From contig CBDUZZ010000005.1 in the NCBI GenBank assembly GCA_965371855.1, positions 36,199-100,198 of the forward strand: 64,000 nucleotides of DNA. Reading direction: 5' to 3'. Shown here piece by piece: positions 8,816 through 18,425 of this stretch. Both the position numbers and the translations under genes were made by a program. The number at the start of each line of letters is the position of its first letter. Position 1 is the first letter of the stretch. Origin of the DNA: JAADEM01 sp965371855 (lineage in GTDB: Bacteria > Bacteroidota > Bacteroidia > Bacteroidales > Marinilabiliaceae). The notes beneath the pieces were generated by a model. The model had not been told where the DNA came from and made no database searches. It saw nothing but the letters and a program-made list of their open reading frames with translations.

Positions 8816-11800
8816 TTATTCTATAGGAAGAGTAAAATAAAACTTAGTCCCCTTTCCTTTTTCCGATTCAACCCATATCTCGCCATTAAGTGCTTCAACT
8901 AAATTTTTGGTAATTGCTAACCCCAAACCATTTCCCCGATACAGGTTTTTATCCACATTTTCAAGCTTATAAAAACGATTAAATATCTTTTTTATCACCT
9001 TATCATCAATTCCGATACCCGTATCTTTCACAAAGAAAAGCAATTTGTTTTTCTCTTTTATATAGCCAAACTCAACAAAACCTTTGCCAGTAAATTTTAT
9101 AGCATTTCCTATCAGATTATTCAATATTTGCAGTAAACGCTGAGAATCTGTTTTAACAACAGAATCGGAATTATTATCAATATTTATAACTAACTTAACC
9201 TGCTTCTTCTCTGCAAGCTGAGTTGAACTTTCAAATAATATAAAGACATTATTAATAAGATTATAAATATCAACATCAGATAAACTAAGCTTCAGTTGTC
9301 CTGATTCGATCATAGATATATCAATAATATCATTCAAAAGATTAAGTAATGCATCACTATTTGTTCTAACCATTCTGGCAAATGATAGTCGTTCTGACTC
9401 ATCGAAACCGGGAGTAGACAGAAGTTCGGAGAACCCCAAAATTGCATTCATCGGAGTTCTGATCTCATGCGACATATTCGAAAGAAAAGCAGATTTTAAT
9501 TTATCTGATTCTTCAGCTTTTTGTTTTGCCAGTTCAAGTTCAGATGTTCTTTTCTTAACTTCTTCTTCCAAACCAGCTGCAAAATGCTCCAGTTTATCTT
9601 TTTGTCGGGCAATCTCGTCGCTTTTTAATTGAATCTCATGTGTACGGCTTTTTACAATATCCTCAAGTTTTTTCTTCTCTTTGCTAAGACGATAAGTTCT
9701 GTATTTAAAAACAAATATTACTATAAATAACAACAACAATATCTCAACGAATATCACCCATTTTTTCTTCCAAAATGGTGGTTTAACAACTATTGTAATA
9801 GACTTAACATTATCACACAAAACCCCATCTCCATTGGTAGATTTTACTTCCAGATTATAGTCTCCCGGGCTAAGGTCAACAAATGTAACAAAGTTATGTT
9901 CTCCTAACGACACCCATTCAGGTGATACAGGTAACATACGATAATAATATTTTATTCGTTCAGCATTGGAATAATCCAAAGCCGCAAATCTGAGAGAGAA
10001 CATTTTTTCCTTAGGATAGAATGAAATTTTAGATGCTGAAATAATATTCTTTTTAAAGTTAATTTTATCAGACAAAATAGTATCACTCATCGTAATTTCT
10101 TCACCAAAAACCGACAATCCGGTAAAATATATTGGCGGAATAAATCCGGATTTATGAATACTGTCAGGATAAAATCCTGTAACTCCATTAATACCTCCGA
10201 ATAAAAAATATCCGTCATTAAGTTTTATAGCTGCAGGATTAAACTCATTGCTCTGAAGCCCATCCTCTTCATAATAAACATCTTTAACCTTATACGTATT
10301 TTTATCAATTACTGCCAATCCCCTATTTGTTGACACCCATACAGTAGTTTCTGACTCAAGCATTCTATACACAAAAGGATTAGGCATTCCGTCCTTCACC
10401 CCAATATTCTTGATAATTACTCCTTTTTCAGAATCAAAAATTGAAATTCCTTTACTTGTTGCCAGCCAAAACTCATCATCCTTAGTTTCAAACATAAAAA
10501 AGATATCATTTGAAAGAATTTCAGTCCCCTCATCAAATCTATACACTTTAAAATCATCAGATTCCGTATTATAAAGATTTAATCCGTCAGCCGTACAAAA
10601 CCATAATCGTCCTTTTCTATCATTATATATTTGCTCTACATTCGAATTGCTAATGCTATTGGGAGTTCCATCGGCAAAATAATTAACAAATGTATTTGTT
10701 CGTGTATTAAAACGGCTTACACCATTGCTTGTTGCAATCCAAACATTACTGTTTTGATCCTTTGCAATGTAATAAATATCATCATTTACAAGACTACCCG
10801 GATCTCCATCCTTATTGTAGTAGTGTTGCTGGGATCTGCTATTTACATTATATCTGACAACTCCGACTGATGTTGCAATCCATAAATCATTGTTTTCATC
10901 TAATGACAAATTCCAGATAGCATTATCATAACTATATTCACCAAATATTTTTAAACCAATTGTTTCAAATGTATTATCTTTTCTATTCCATAACGACAAC
11001 CCATTTTCTGTTCCTATCCAAACTCTACCTTTATCATCTTCAGAAAAATCAAAAATCGAATTATCAGGGATACTCGGCTGGTTAGCCACATGATATAAGT
11101 TCGTAAAAGGTTTTCTTTTTGTATTAATCCTGACAGCACCATTACTTATAGTACCAATCCAAACATTTTCCAAATTGTCACAATAAGAAACAAACAAGCT
11201 ATTATCAGTAAATGATTGTTGATCAAAATCATTATGCTTAAATTCTGTTATCTTCCCCTTTTTATCAATACGAATCAAACCATTGGAAACAGTCGTTATC
11301 CAATAATTTTTATTTTTATCCTTAATTACATCTCTCAAATTTTTACCTAACAGGTTAAAAAGTTCATAGTTCCCAACCTCAGGATCAAAAACAAAAAGAC
11401 CGGCTTTTGTTGCTAATAGCATAAAACCATCTTCATACTCAACAATAGATCTAATATAATTCCTGCTAATAAGATTTTCACTTGAAACATTATTCTGATA
11501 AAATTTATAACTGCCATCAACCTGACTAAGCTTAAGCAATCCCCTGCCATTTGTTCCCACCCATAGATTGATATCATTATCCACAAATAATGAAAGAGCA
11601 TTTAATCTTGACATAATATCCGTAGAATCATGTTTAAAAGGGTAATTGTGGAAAGTTTCCTTTTCAGGATTAAATCTTGAAACACCTTTATCTGTAGCTA
11701 TCCAAACTGTTGTATCATTAACATACAATATAGCATTAAGATAATTATCGATGATAGAAAGCGAATCATTCTTTTCATAATATTTAAACTTATTATTACT

Positions 11801-12136
11801 CAAATTTAAAACATTAAGTCCTCCTCCGTATGTAGCAATAAACATCTTATCATGCTTATCTCCGTCTAACCCCGTGATTGTTCCATGAGAAATTGATTTA
11901 ATACTATCATCCTTAACATAAGGCAGGAAAGCCTTTATTGATCGGCCATCGAAACGATTAAGTCCGTCAAACGTACCAAACCAGATAAAACCTTTGCCAT
12001 CCTGATATATTGAAAGAACAGTTGATTGGGTCAATCCATCTTTAATGCTAATACTTTTAAAGTCATACTCTGAAATCTGTGTATAACCTATATGCCCCAT
12101 CAACATCAACAATACTACCAACAACTTGAAATTCAT
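8816..12136 (-). CDS. Beta-propeller sensor histidine kinase (HTCS-type input, no receiver)
   Basis: The 1,106-residue protein has a signal peptide (about 1-20), some fourteen Reg_prop-type blades (motifs such as GFIWFGTFDGLNRFDG and NVWIGTISNGAVRIN) to about residue 690, a Y_Y_Y domain (about 700-780), one membrane helix (about 790-812), a coiled coil, then HisKA with SHEIRTPMNAILGFSELL (phospho-acceptor His about 890) and HATPase_c with NAIKFT, DTGIGI and GNGLGLAI boxes. It ends at the ATPase domain, so unlike classical hybrid two-component systems it has no receiver and no AraC output. A TTG one codon upstream is possible, but ATG at 12136 is preferred. It is a paralogue of the next gene and would need a separate response regulator, none of which is in the window. 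Confidence 0.92.
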   Translation of the reverse strand: MNFKLLVVLLMLMGHIGYTQISEYDFKSISIKDGLTQSTVLSIYQDGKGFIWFGTFDGLNRFDGRSIKAFLPYVKDDSIKSISHGTITGLDGDKHDKMFIATYGGGLNVLNLSNNKFKYYEKNDSLSIIDNYLNAILYVNDTTVWIATDKGVSRFNPEKETFHNYPFKHDSTDIMSRLNALSLFVDNDINLWVGTNGRGLLKLSQVDGSYKFYQNNVSSENLISRNYIRSIVEYEDGFMLLATKAGLFVFDPEVGNYELFNLLGKNLRDVIKDKNKNYWITTVSNGLIRIDKKGKITEFKHNDFDQQSFTDNSLFVSYCDNLENVWIGTISNGAVRINTKRKPFTNLYHVANQPSIPDNSIFDFSEDDKGRVWIGTENGLSLWNRKDNTFETIGLKIFGEYSYDNAIWNLSLDENNDLWIATSVGVVRYNVNSRSQQHYYNKDGDPGSLVNDDIYYIAKDQNSNVWIATSNGVSRFNTRTNTFVNYFADGTPNSISNSNVEQIYNDRKGRLWFCTADGLNLYNTESDDFKVYRFDEGTEILSNDIFFMFETKDDEFWLATSKGISIFDSEKGVIIKNIGVKDGMPNPFVYRMLESETTVWVSTNRGLAVIDKNTYKVKDVYYEEDGLQSNEFNPAAIKLNDGYFLFGGINGVTGFYPDSIHKSGFIPPIYFTGLSVFGEEITMSDTILSDKINFKKNIISASKISFYPKEKMFSLRFAALDYSNAERIKYYYRMLPVSPEWVSLGEHNFVTFVDLSPGDYNLEVKSTNGDGVLCDNVKSITIVVKPPFWKKKWVIFVEILLLLFIVIFVFKYRTYRLSKEKKKLEDIVKSRTHEIQLKSDEIARQKDKLEHFAAGLEEEVKKRTSELELAKQKAEESDKLKSAFLSNMSHEIRTPMNAILGFSELLSTPGFDESERLSFARMVRTNSDALLNLLNDIIDISMIESGQLKLSLSDVDIYNLINNVFILFESSTQLAEKKQVKLVINIDNNSDSVVKTDSQRLLQILNNLIGNAIKFTGKGFVEFGYIKEKNKLLFFVKDTGIGIDDKVIKKIFNRFYKLENVDKNLYRGNGLGLAITKNLVEALNGEIWVESEKGKGTKFYFTLPIE

Positions 12137-12262
12137 CAAAATAACTTTATTTCCAGATTTAAAATTAAAAAGGTATACGTATAATTAATAAATTAGTTGT
12201 AAAAACTAACTCCATAATGCTAAGCGTCTGTTCTCATCTATAAAAAAGCAAACTATTCCGAA

Positions 12263-15200
12263 CTATTGTTTCGGTATAGTAAAATAAAATGTAGTTCCTT
12301 CTCCTTCTTCTGTATCAAACCAAATCTCTCCTTTCAGGGCTTCAACCAGGCTTTTAGTAATTGCTAATCCCAAACCATTACCACCATATATGTTTATTTC
12401 ATCTTTTCCAAGCTTATAAAACCTTTCAAATATCTTATCTTTATATTCATCAGAAATTCCAATACCTGTATCTTTCACAAAAAATATAATCTTATATTCC
12501 TCTTCTTCACACCCTAACTGAACACTTCCTTTATCAGTAAATTTCAATGAGTTACTTAAAAGATTAGTTATTACCTGTCTCAACCTATTAATGTCAGTAT
12601 TAATAATTATTGATGAATTTACGTTAACTGACAATAGTAAGCTAACAGCCTTTTTTTCACCTAATAACTTTGAATTATTAAAAGTTAAAAAAATATCATT
12701 TATAAGTTCACAAACATGAACATCGGCAAAATTCAATTTCAGTTGACCTGATTCAATCATCGATATATCAATAATATCATTTAACAGGCTAAGTAAAGCA
12801 TCACCATTCGATTTGACCATCCTTGCAAAATTTTCCCGTTCCTGTTCATCAAATCCTGTAGTCAATAGTAGTTCCGAAAACCCTAATATGGCATTCATGG
12901 GTGTTCTGATTTCATGTGACATATTTGACAGGAATGCCGATTTTAACCTGTCTGATTCTTCAGCTTTCAGTTTGGCATATTCCAACTCTTTTGTTCGTTC
13001 TCTTACTTTATACTCAAGCCCTGCTGCAAAATCTTGCAGCTTTTCTTTTTGACGTACAATTTCATCCCGTTGCTTATTTGCAATGTTTCGCTGCGTCTGT
13101 ATCTCCCTGGTACGAACATTAACAATATTCTCAAGTTTCTTTTTATCTTTTCTTAACCTTAAAATACGTAATCTGAAAATTAACAACACCAATAAGACCA
13201 AAATGAATATACCGGAAGATATTATCCACCATTTTCTCCAAAAAGGAGGGGAAATAACCAGTTCAAGAGACCTTACATTGTCGCACATAATGCCGTCTCC
13301 ATTTGTTGATTTTATTTCAAGAATATATTCTCCGGGATTAAGATTTATAAAAGTAATAAAGTTTCGTTTACCTATTGATATCCACTCCTCAGACACGGGA
13401 AGGATTCTGTAAAAATATGAAACGCGTTTAGGATATATATAATCAAGAGCAGAAAATTTCAGTGTAACCATCTTCTCATCCGGCGTAAAGGTTATTCTTG
13501 AGGCTGAAATAATATTTTTATTAAAATTTGCCCTTTCCCAAACTAAAGGATTTTCAGGAGATACTTCTTTCCCAAACAAAGAGATATCGGTTAAATAGAC
13601 AGGCGGACAATAATCAGACTTGTGAATATGATCAGGGTTAAACATTGCAACTCCCTTTATCCCTCCAAATAAAAAATAACCATCACTTAGTTTCACTACA
13701 GCACCGCTATTAAATTCATTACTTAACAGTCCATCATCAGCAGAATATCTTGTTTTTATGGTATAATTGTCCTTATCAACAACCACAATCCCGTTATTAG
13801 TAGATGCCCAAAATGAATCATCTGTTTCTAATATATAATAAGCTAACTCTTCTGAGATTTCATCACCTGCCTTTACATATCCTTTAATATTTTTATTTTC
13901 AGGATCGTATATAAAAACGCCACTCTCGGTTGTAACCCAAATCTCCCCCTTTTCAGATTCAGTGACTGATATTGTGCTATTAGACAACATATTTCCAGAA
14001 TTAAAACTACTACTACTAAACCTTATTACACTAAAGTCATCAGTTTCATAGTTATACAAATCTAACCCATCCTCAGTACAAAACCATAACCTGCCCTTAC
14101 TATCACATAGGATATCCCACACTTTATTATGGCTGATAGAATTTTCAGTTGAATCACCCACATAATAATTTACAAATGAGTTTGTCTTTTTATTTAGCCG
14201 ACTAATACCATTGAGTGTTGACATCCATAAATTATCATTCTTATCTTTTTCTATACTAACTACATCATTATATATCAGACTTGAAGGTTTATTTGGATCA
14301 TTATAATAATGCGTTTGCCTACCGTTTTTTCTGTTATATTTTATCAAACCCAAATTAGTACCAATCCATACAACATCATTATTATCAAAATATAGTGACC
14401 AAACAGAAACATCATAAACTAATCTTTTATTATATAATCTTAATCCAACCGGTTTAAAGCTATTTTTCTTTCTATTCCAAATTGCCAAACCTTTAGTTGT
14501 TCCTATCCAAACATCTCCATTTTCATCTTCTGCAAGTGCAAAAACAGAATTATCGGCAATACTTGGCTTATTAGGTACGTGATAAAGATTAACAAATGGT
14601 TTTCTTTCAAGATTAATTTGAACCACTCCTTTTGTCCTTGTACCAATCCAGATATTCTGAATATTATCTTTATATGCTCCCAATAGCTGAGAATCAGGAA
14701 ATGATAATAAATCATACGGATTATTATTAAACCGTTCTAATTTTTCATTTTTATCAATATGATACAAACCATTAAACCTCGAAGTAATCCAATAACCTCC
14801 AAATTGATCTTTTGCAATTTGAAACAGTTCAATTTCATTAATCAGATACTTAAAAAAACCTCCTGTTTGAGGATCAAAAAGAAACAAACCATTTTTTGTA
14901 GCAACAAGAAATAACCCGTCTTTAAATTCAACAATACTTTTAATAAAGTTCTTTTTAACAATATCTCCTCCTTGGGTTTTATTCACAAAAGGAATAAATC
15001 GTTCCTCCTCAGGAATATATTTTAATAATCCTCTACCTTGCGTTCCTATCCATAATCCTCTGTTTTCATCATAAAACAAAGAAAAAGCTCCGTTCCCTGA
15101 TACTCCATGTGTTTTTTTTTCAGGAAGTATATAGTTACGGAATGTACCTGTCAATGGATTTAATCTGGACACTCCTCTATCCGATGCTATCCATACAGTC

Positions 15201-15667
15201 TTTTCATCAATACATAATACAGAATTCAAATATTTACACATTAACGAATTCTCAATGGAATCTGAATGATAATAATTTATAACATTATCATTATTTATGT
15301 TATATACATTTAAGCCCACCCCATAATTTGCAATGTAAAGATTTCCTCCAGCTCCTTCGTCCAATCCCCTTATAGATCCTTTTATAGTCTTTTGCTCCTT
15401 TCCATCCTGAAATGATAATAGTGATAAATTTCTGCCATCATAACGACTGATACCATCATTAGTACCAAACCAAATAAATCCTTTACTGTCTTGAAATATT
15501 GAAAAAACAGTTGATTGAGACAGACCTTCTTCAAGAGAGATTGTTCTAAATTCATATTTAGATATCTGAGAATACATACCGGTACTCCAAAGCAACAACA
15601 ATACTACTCCAATTATATAGTTATTCCTCGTTAAAAGATTATATTTCAACCCAAATATTTTTCTCAC
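12263..15667 (-). CDS. Beta-propeller sensor histidine kinase, tandem paralogue
   Basis: At 1,134 residues this is a close architectural copy of the downstream kinase: signal anchor (about 15-33), Reg_prop blades, Y_Y_Y, a membrane helix (about 815-838), coiled coil, HisKA with the identical SHEIRTPMNAILGFSELL (His about 918), and HATPase_c with SNSLKFT, DTGIGI and GNGLGLAI. The two differ through the propeller, suggesting different ligands, while the kinase cores stay nearly alike. The start codon reads GTG at 15667; no in-frame ATG lies before the signal sequence. It is separated by 123 bp from its paralogue and sits head-to-head with the GH92 lipoprotein, so the ligand may be a mannan-type glycan; this is inference. 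Confidence 0.9.
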   Translation of the reverse strand: MRKIFGLKYNLLTRNNYIIGVVLLLLWSTGMYSQISKYEFRTISLEEGLSQSTVFSIFQDSKGFIWFGTNDGISRYDGRNLSLLSFQDGKEQKTIKGSIRGLDEGAGGNLYIANYGVGLNVYNINNDNVINYYHSDSIENSLMCKYLNSVLCIDEKTVWIASDRGVSRLNPLTGTFRNYILPEKKTHGVSGNGAFSLFYDENRGLWIGTQGRGLLKYIPEEERFIPFVNKTQGGDIVKKNFIKSIVEFKDGLFLVATKNGLFLFDPQTGGFFKYLINEIELFQIAKDQFGGYWITSRFNGLYHIDKNEKLERFNNNPYDLLSFPDSQLLGAYKDNIQNIWIGTRTKGVVQINLERKPFVNLYHVPNKPSIADNSVFALAEDENGDVWIGTTKGLAIWNRKKNSFKPVGLRLYNKRLVYDVSVWSLYFDNNDVVWIGTNLGLIKYNRKNGRQTHYYNDPNKPSSLIYNDVVSIEKDKNDNLWMSTLNGISRLNKKTNSFVNYYVGDSTENSISHNKVWDILCDSKGRLWFCTEDGLDLYNYETDDFSVIRFSSSSFNSGNMLSNSTISVTESEKGEIWVTTESGVFIYDPENKNIKGYVKAGDEISEELAYYILETDDSFWASTNNGIVVVDKDNYTIKTRYSADDGLLSNEFNSGAVVKLSDGYFLFGGIKGVAMFNPDHIHKSDYCPPVYLTDISLFGKEVSPENPLVWERANFNKNIISASRITFTPDEKMVTLKFSALDYIYPKRVSYFYRILPVSEEWISIGKRNFITFINLNPGEYILEIKSTNGDGIMCDNVRSLELVISPPFWRKWWIISSGIFILVLLVLLIFRLRILRLRKDKKKLENIVNVRTREIQTQRNIANKQRDEIVRQKEKLQDFAAGLEYKVRERTKELEYAKLKAEESDRLKSAFLSNMSHEIRTPMNAILGFSELLLTTGFDEQERENFARMVKSNGDALLSLLNDIIDISMIESGQLKLNFADVHVCELINDIFLTFNNSKLLGEKKAVSLLLSVNVNSSIIINTDINRLRQVITNLLSNSLKFTDKGSVQLGCEEEEYKIIFFVKDTGIGISDEYKDKIFERFYKLGKDEINIYGGNGLGLAITKSLVEALKGEIWFDTEEGEGTTFYFTIPKQ

Positions 15668-15835
15668 AATCTATTCAATTACCATTTTAATGCTATTAAG
15701 TTAACGAATTTAATGCAATATATGTTTCTAAAACAGATAAAAACATTTTTCAATCATAGTTATGTAAATTTGGAGATTCGATTAAAAAAATATATTTTAT
15801 CTTTATTCCCTCTATTAATAGCAAAAATAAATAAT

Positions 15836-18136
15836 ATGCTTAAACTTACTTATTCAATATTTGTGTTGTCATTATGTTGTTTGATGCTATCATGCCAACC
15901 CGGTAAAACAGAAACTTCATCTTCTGAAGATCTTACCACTTATGTTAATACCTTAATGGGTACTGACTCAAAATTCTCTTTATCAAACGGCAACACTTAT
16001 CCTGCTATAGCGGTTCCCTGGGGAATGAACTTCTGGACACCGCAAACAAACAAAATGGGTGATGGCTGGGGTTATATGTATGATGCAAATAAAATCAGAG
16101 GGATAAAACAGACTCACCAACCAAGTCCGTGGATAAATGACTATGGTGCATTTAGTTTAATGGCTGTCACCGGAAAGCTCAAATTCAACGAGAATGAACG
16201 AGCTTCATGGTTTTCACACAAATCAGAAACGGCAAGCCCATTTTATTACAAAGTATATCTCGCTGATTATGATGTAACAGCCGAAATTACTCCTACAGAT
16301 AGAACTTCTCATTTCAGGTTTACTTTCCCTGAAACAGATTCAGCATATATTTTAATAGATGCTTTTTACCAGGGATCAATGGTAAAAATATTACCTGAAG
16401 AGAGAAAAGTTATTGGATATTGCAGGAATAATTCCGGGGGTGTTCCACGAAATTTCCATAACTATTTTGTTGCTGTCTTTGATAAAGATTTTGATGCAGT
16501 AAGTACATGGAACGGAGATAAACTGAATAAAAATTCAGAAATCGAGGAAGGATTTCATGTTGGTGCGGTTCTTCGTTTTAAAACTAACAAAAAGGAACAG
16601 GTTCATGTTAAAGTAGCCTCTTCATTTATCAGTCCGGAACAAGCAGAATTAAACCTCAAACGTGAACTAAGTAAAAATTCATTCAACGACACAAAACAAA
16701 AGGCTCATGATATCTGGCAAACAGAATTTAATAAAATAAAAGTTGAAGGCGGAACGATAGACCAAAGAAGAATTTTTTATTCAACACTATATAGGCTTTT
16801 ACTATTTCCAAGGAAATTTTATGAGTATAATGCTGATAACAAAGTTATACACTACAGCCCATATAACGGAAAAGTCCTACCCGGCTACATGTTTACTGAT
16901 AATGGTTTTTGGGATACTTTCAGAGCAGTATTTCCGTTTTTCACACTAATGTATCCTGAGTTAGATTCTCAAATAATGCAAGGACTTGTAAACACATACA
17001 AAGAGAGTGGGTGGTTACCCGAATGGGCTAGTCCGGGACACAGAGGCTGTATGATAGGTTCAAATTCTGCTTCTCTCATTGCAGACGCATACATTAAAGG
17101 AATAAGAGGATATGATATAGAAACCCTATACGAAGCTGTACTTAAAAATACAAAAGGGCATTTGAAAGACATAACATCAGTAGGCAGATATGGTGCTGAA
17201 TATTACAATAAACTGGGATATATTCCTTATGATGTGGAAATAAATGAAAATGCTGCACGTACATTAGAATATGCTTACAACGATTTCTGTATTATGCAAC
17301 TGGCAAAAAAGCTTAATCGTCCACAGGAAGAGATTGACCTATTTGCCAATAGGGCTATGAATTACAAAAACCTTTTCGATGCTGAAACAAAACTTATGAG
17401 AGGAAAAAATATTGACGGCACTTTCCAGTCTCCATTCAATCCGTTCAAATGGGGTGATGCTTTTACCGAAGGCAATAGTTGGCACTACACCTGGTCAGTA
17501 TTTCATGACATAAACGGTTTAGTAAATCTTATGGGAGGTGAAAAAGAGTTTATTGAAATGATGGACTCAGTTTTCTCCATGCCTCCTCTGTTTGATTGCT
17601 CATATTACGGTTTTCCCATTCACGAAATTCACGAAATGCAAATAATGAATATGGGTCAATATGCTCACGGTAACCAACCGATTCAACATTTTACATACTT
17701 ATATAATTATGCCGGTGAACCATGGAAAACCCAATATTGGGTCAGACAAATTATGAACAAGCTATACACTCCTACACCCGATGGATATTGCGGTGATGAA
17801 GATAACGGACAAACTTCGGCATGGTATGTATTTAGTGCTTTAGGATTTTATCCTGTTTGCCCGGGGCAGCCAATGTACGTGTTCGGTAGTCCGGTTTTCG
17901 ATAAGGCAATCCTGCAACTCCCAAACGACAAAAAACTTGAGATAATAAGCAATAACAATACCGATAAAGCTTTTTATGTAAAAAATATAACATTGAACTC
18001 TTCAGACTACAATAAAAATTTCATTTCACACGACAATCTGCTTAAGGGTGGAGAGCTGATATTTGAAATGGATAGTACTCCTAATAAATCAAGAGGGGTT
18101 AAACCTGAATCATTCCCTCCATCTATGAGCAATTGA
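15836..18136 (+). CDS. GH92 family alpha-mannosidase, predicted lipoprotein
   Basis: The 766-residue protein is a glycoside hydrolase family 92 enzyme; the family consists of calcium-dependent exo-alpha-mannosidases, mostly alpha-1,2. I place the start at the ATG at 15836 rather than 15713 because it opens directly on a lipoprotein signal (LSLCCLMLSC with Cys at about 21). Family landmarks are HEIHEMQIMNMGQYAHGNQP near residue 596 and GDEDNGQTSAWYVFSALG near 653, the latter containing the acidic residues implicated as catalytic base. It would act at the cell surface or in the periplasm. It faces away from the two sensor kinases and is followed by a TonB-dependent receptor, which suggests glycan or glycoprotein use. 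Confidence 0.93.
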   Translation: MLKLTYSIFVLSLCCLMLSCQPGKTETSSSEDLTTYVNTLMGTDSKFSLSNGNTYPAIAVPWGMNFWTPQTNKMGDGWGYMYDANKIRGIKQTHQPSPWINDYGAFSLMAVTGKLKFNENERASWFSHKSETASPFYYKVYLADYDVTAEITPTDRTSHFRFTFPETDSAYILIDAFYQGSMVKILPEERKVIGYCRNNSGGVPRNFHNYFVAVFDKDFDAVSTWNGDKLNKNSEIEEGFHVGAVLRFKTNKKEQVHVKVASSFISPEQAELNLKRELSKNSFNDTKQKAHDIWQTEFNKIKVEGGTIDQRRIFYSTLYRLLLFPRKFYEYNADNKVIHYSPYNGKVLPGYMFTDNGFWDTFRAVFPFFTLMYPELDSQIMQGLVNTYKESGWLPEWASPGHRGCMIGSNSASLIADAYIKGIRGYDIETLYEAVLKNTKGHLKDITSVGRYGAEYYNKLGYIPYDVEINENAARTLEYAYNDFCIMQLAKKLNRPQEEIDLFANRAMNYKNLFDAETKLMRGKNIDGTFQSPFNPFKWGDAFTEGNSWHYTWSVFHDINGLVNLMGGEKEFIEMMDSVFSMPPLFDCSYYGFPIHEIHEMQIMNMGQYAHGNQPIQHFTYLYNYAGEPWKTQYWVRQIMNKLYTPTPDGYCGDEDNGQTSAWYVFSALGFYPVCPGQPMYVFGSPVFDKAILQLPNDKKLEIISNNNTDKAFYVKNITLNSSDYNKNFISHDNLLKGGELIFEMDSTPNKSRGVKPESFPPSMSN

Positions 18137-18239
18137 AAAACAATATATATTGAACCGGGAATACAATATTATTAATTTGACATAATAAAATATCTGTTTC
18201 TCGAACATATAAACAGGCATGCTTTTTGCTTGAAAGAAT

Positions 18240-18247
18240 TATCTTTG
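18240..18247 (+). promoter_or_regulatory. Possible -7 box upstream of the TonB-dependent receptor
   Basis: TATCTTTG fits the Bacteroidetes TAnnTTTG -7 consensus and lies 179 bp before the chosen start codon. A TTTG is found upstream at 18225-18228, but its 11-bp spacing is too short for a proper -33 element, so support is partial. Confidence 0.35.
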
Positions 18248-18425
18248 TCACAAGTTAACATTTTAAATGTGCTTGCACATAAACAATGCAACAATGCAAT
18301 TTCAAAACTCACTCAATAATCCCTTAAATGTGATATTCCTACAAACACAACATATTATTTTCCCCTTAATGGGAATAAAAAGAGTACAAATAAAAAAATA
18401 TTTAATTTTCTCACTGACAGTAAGT

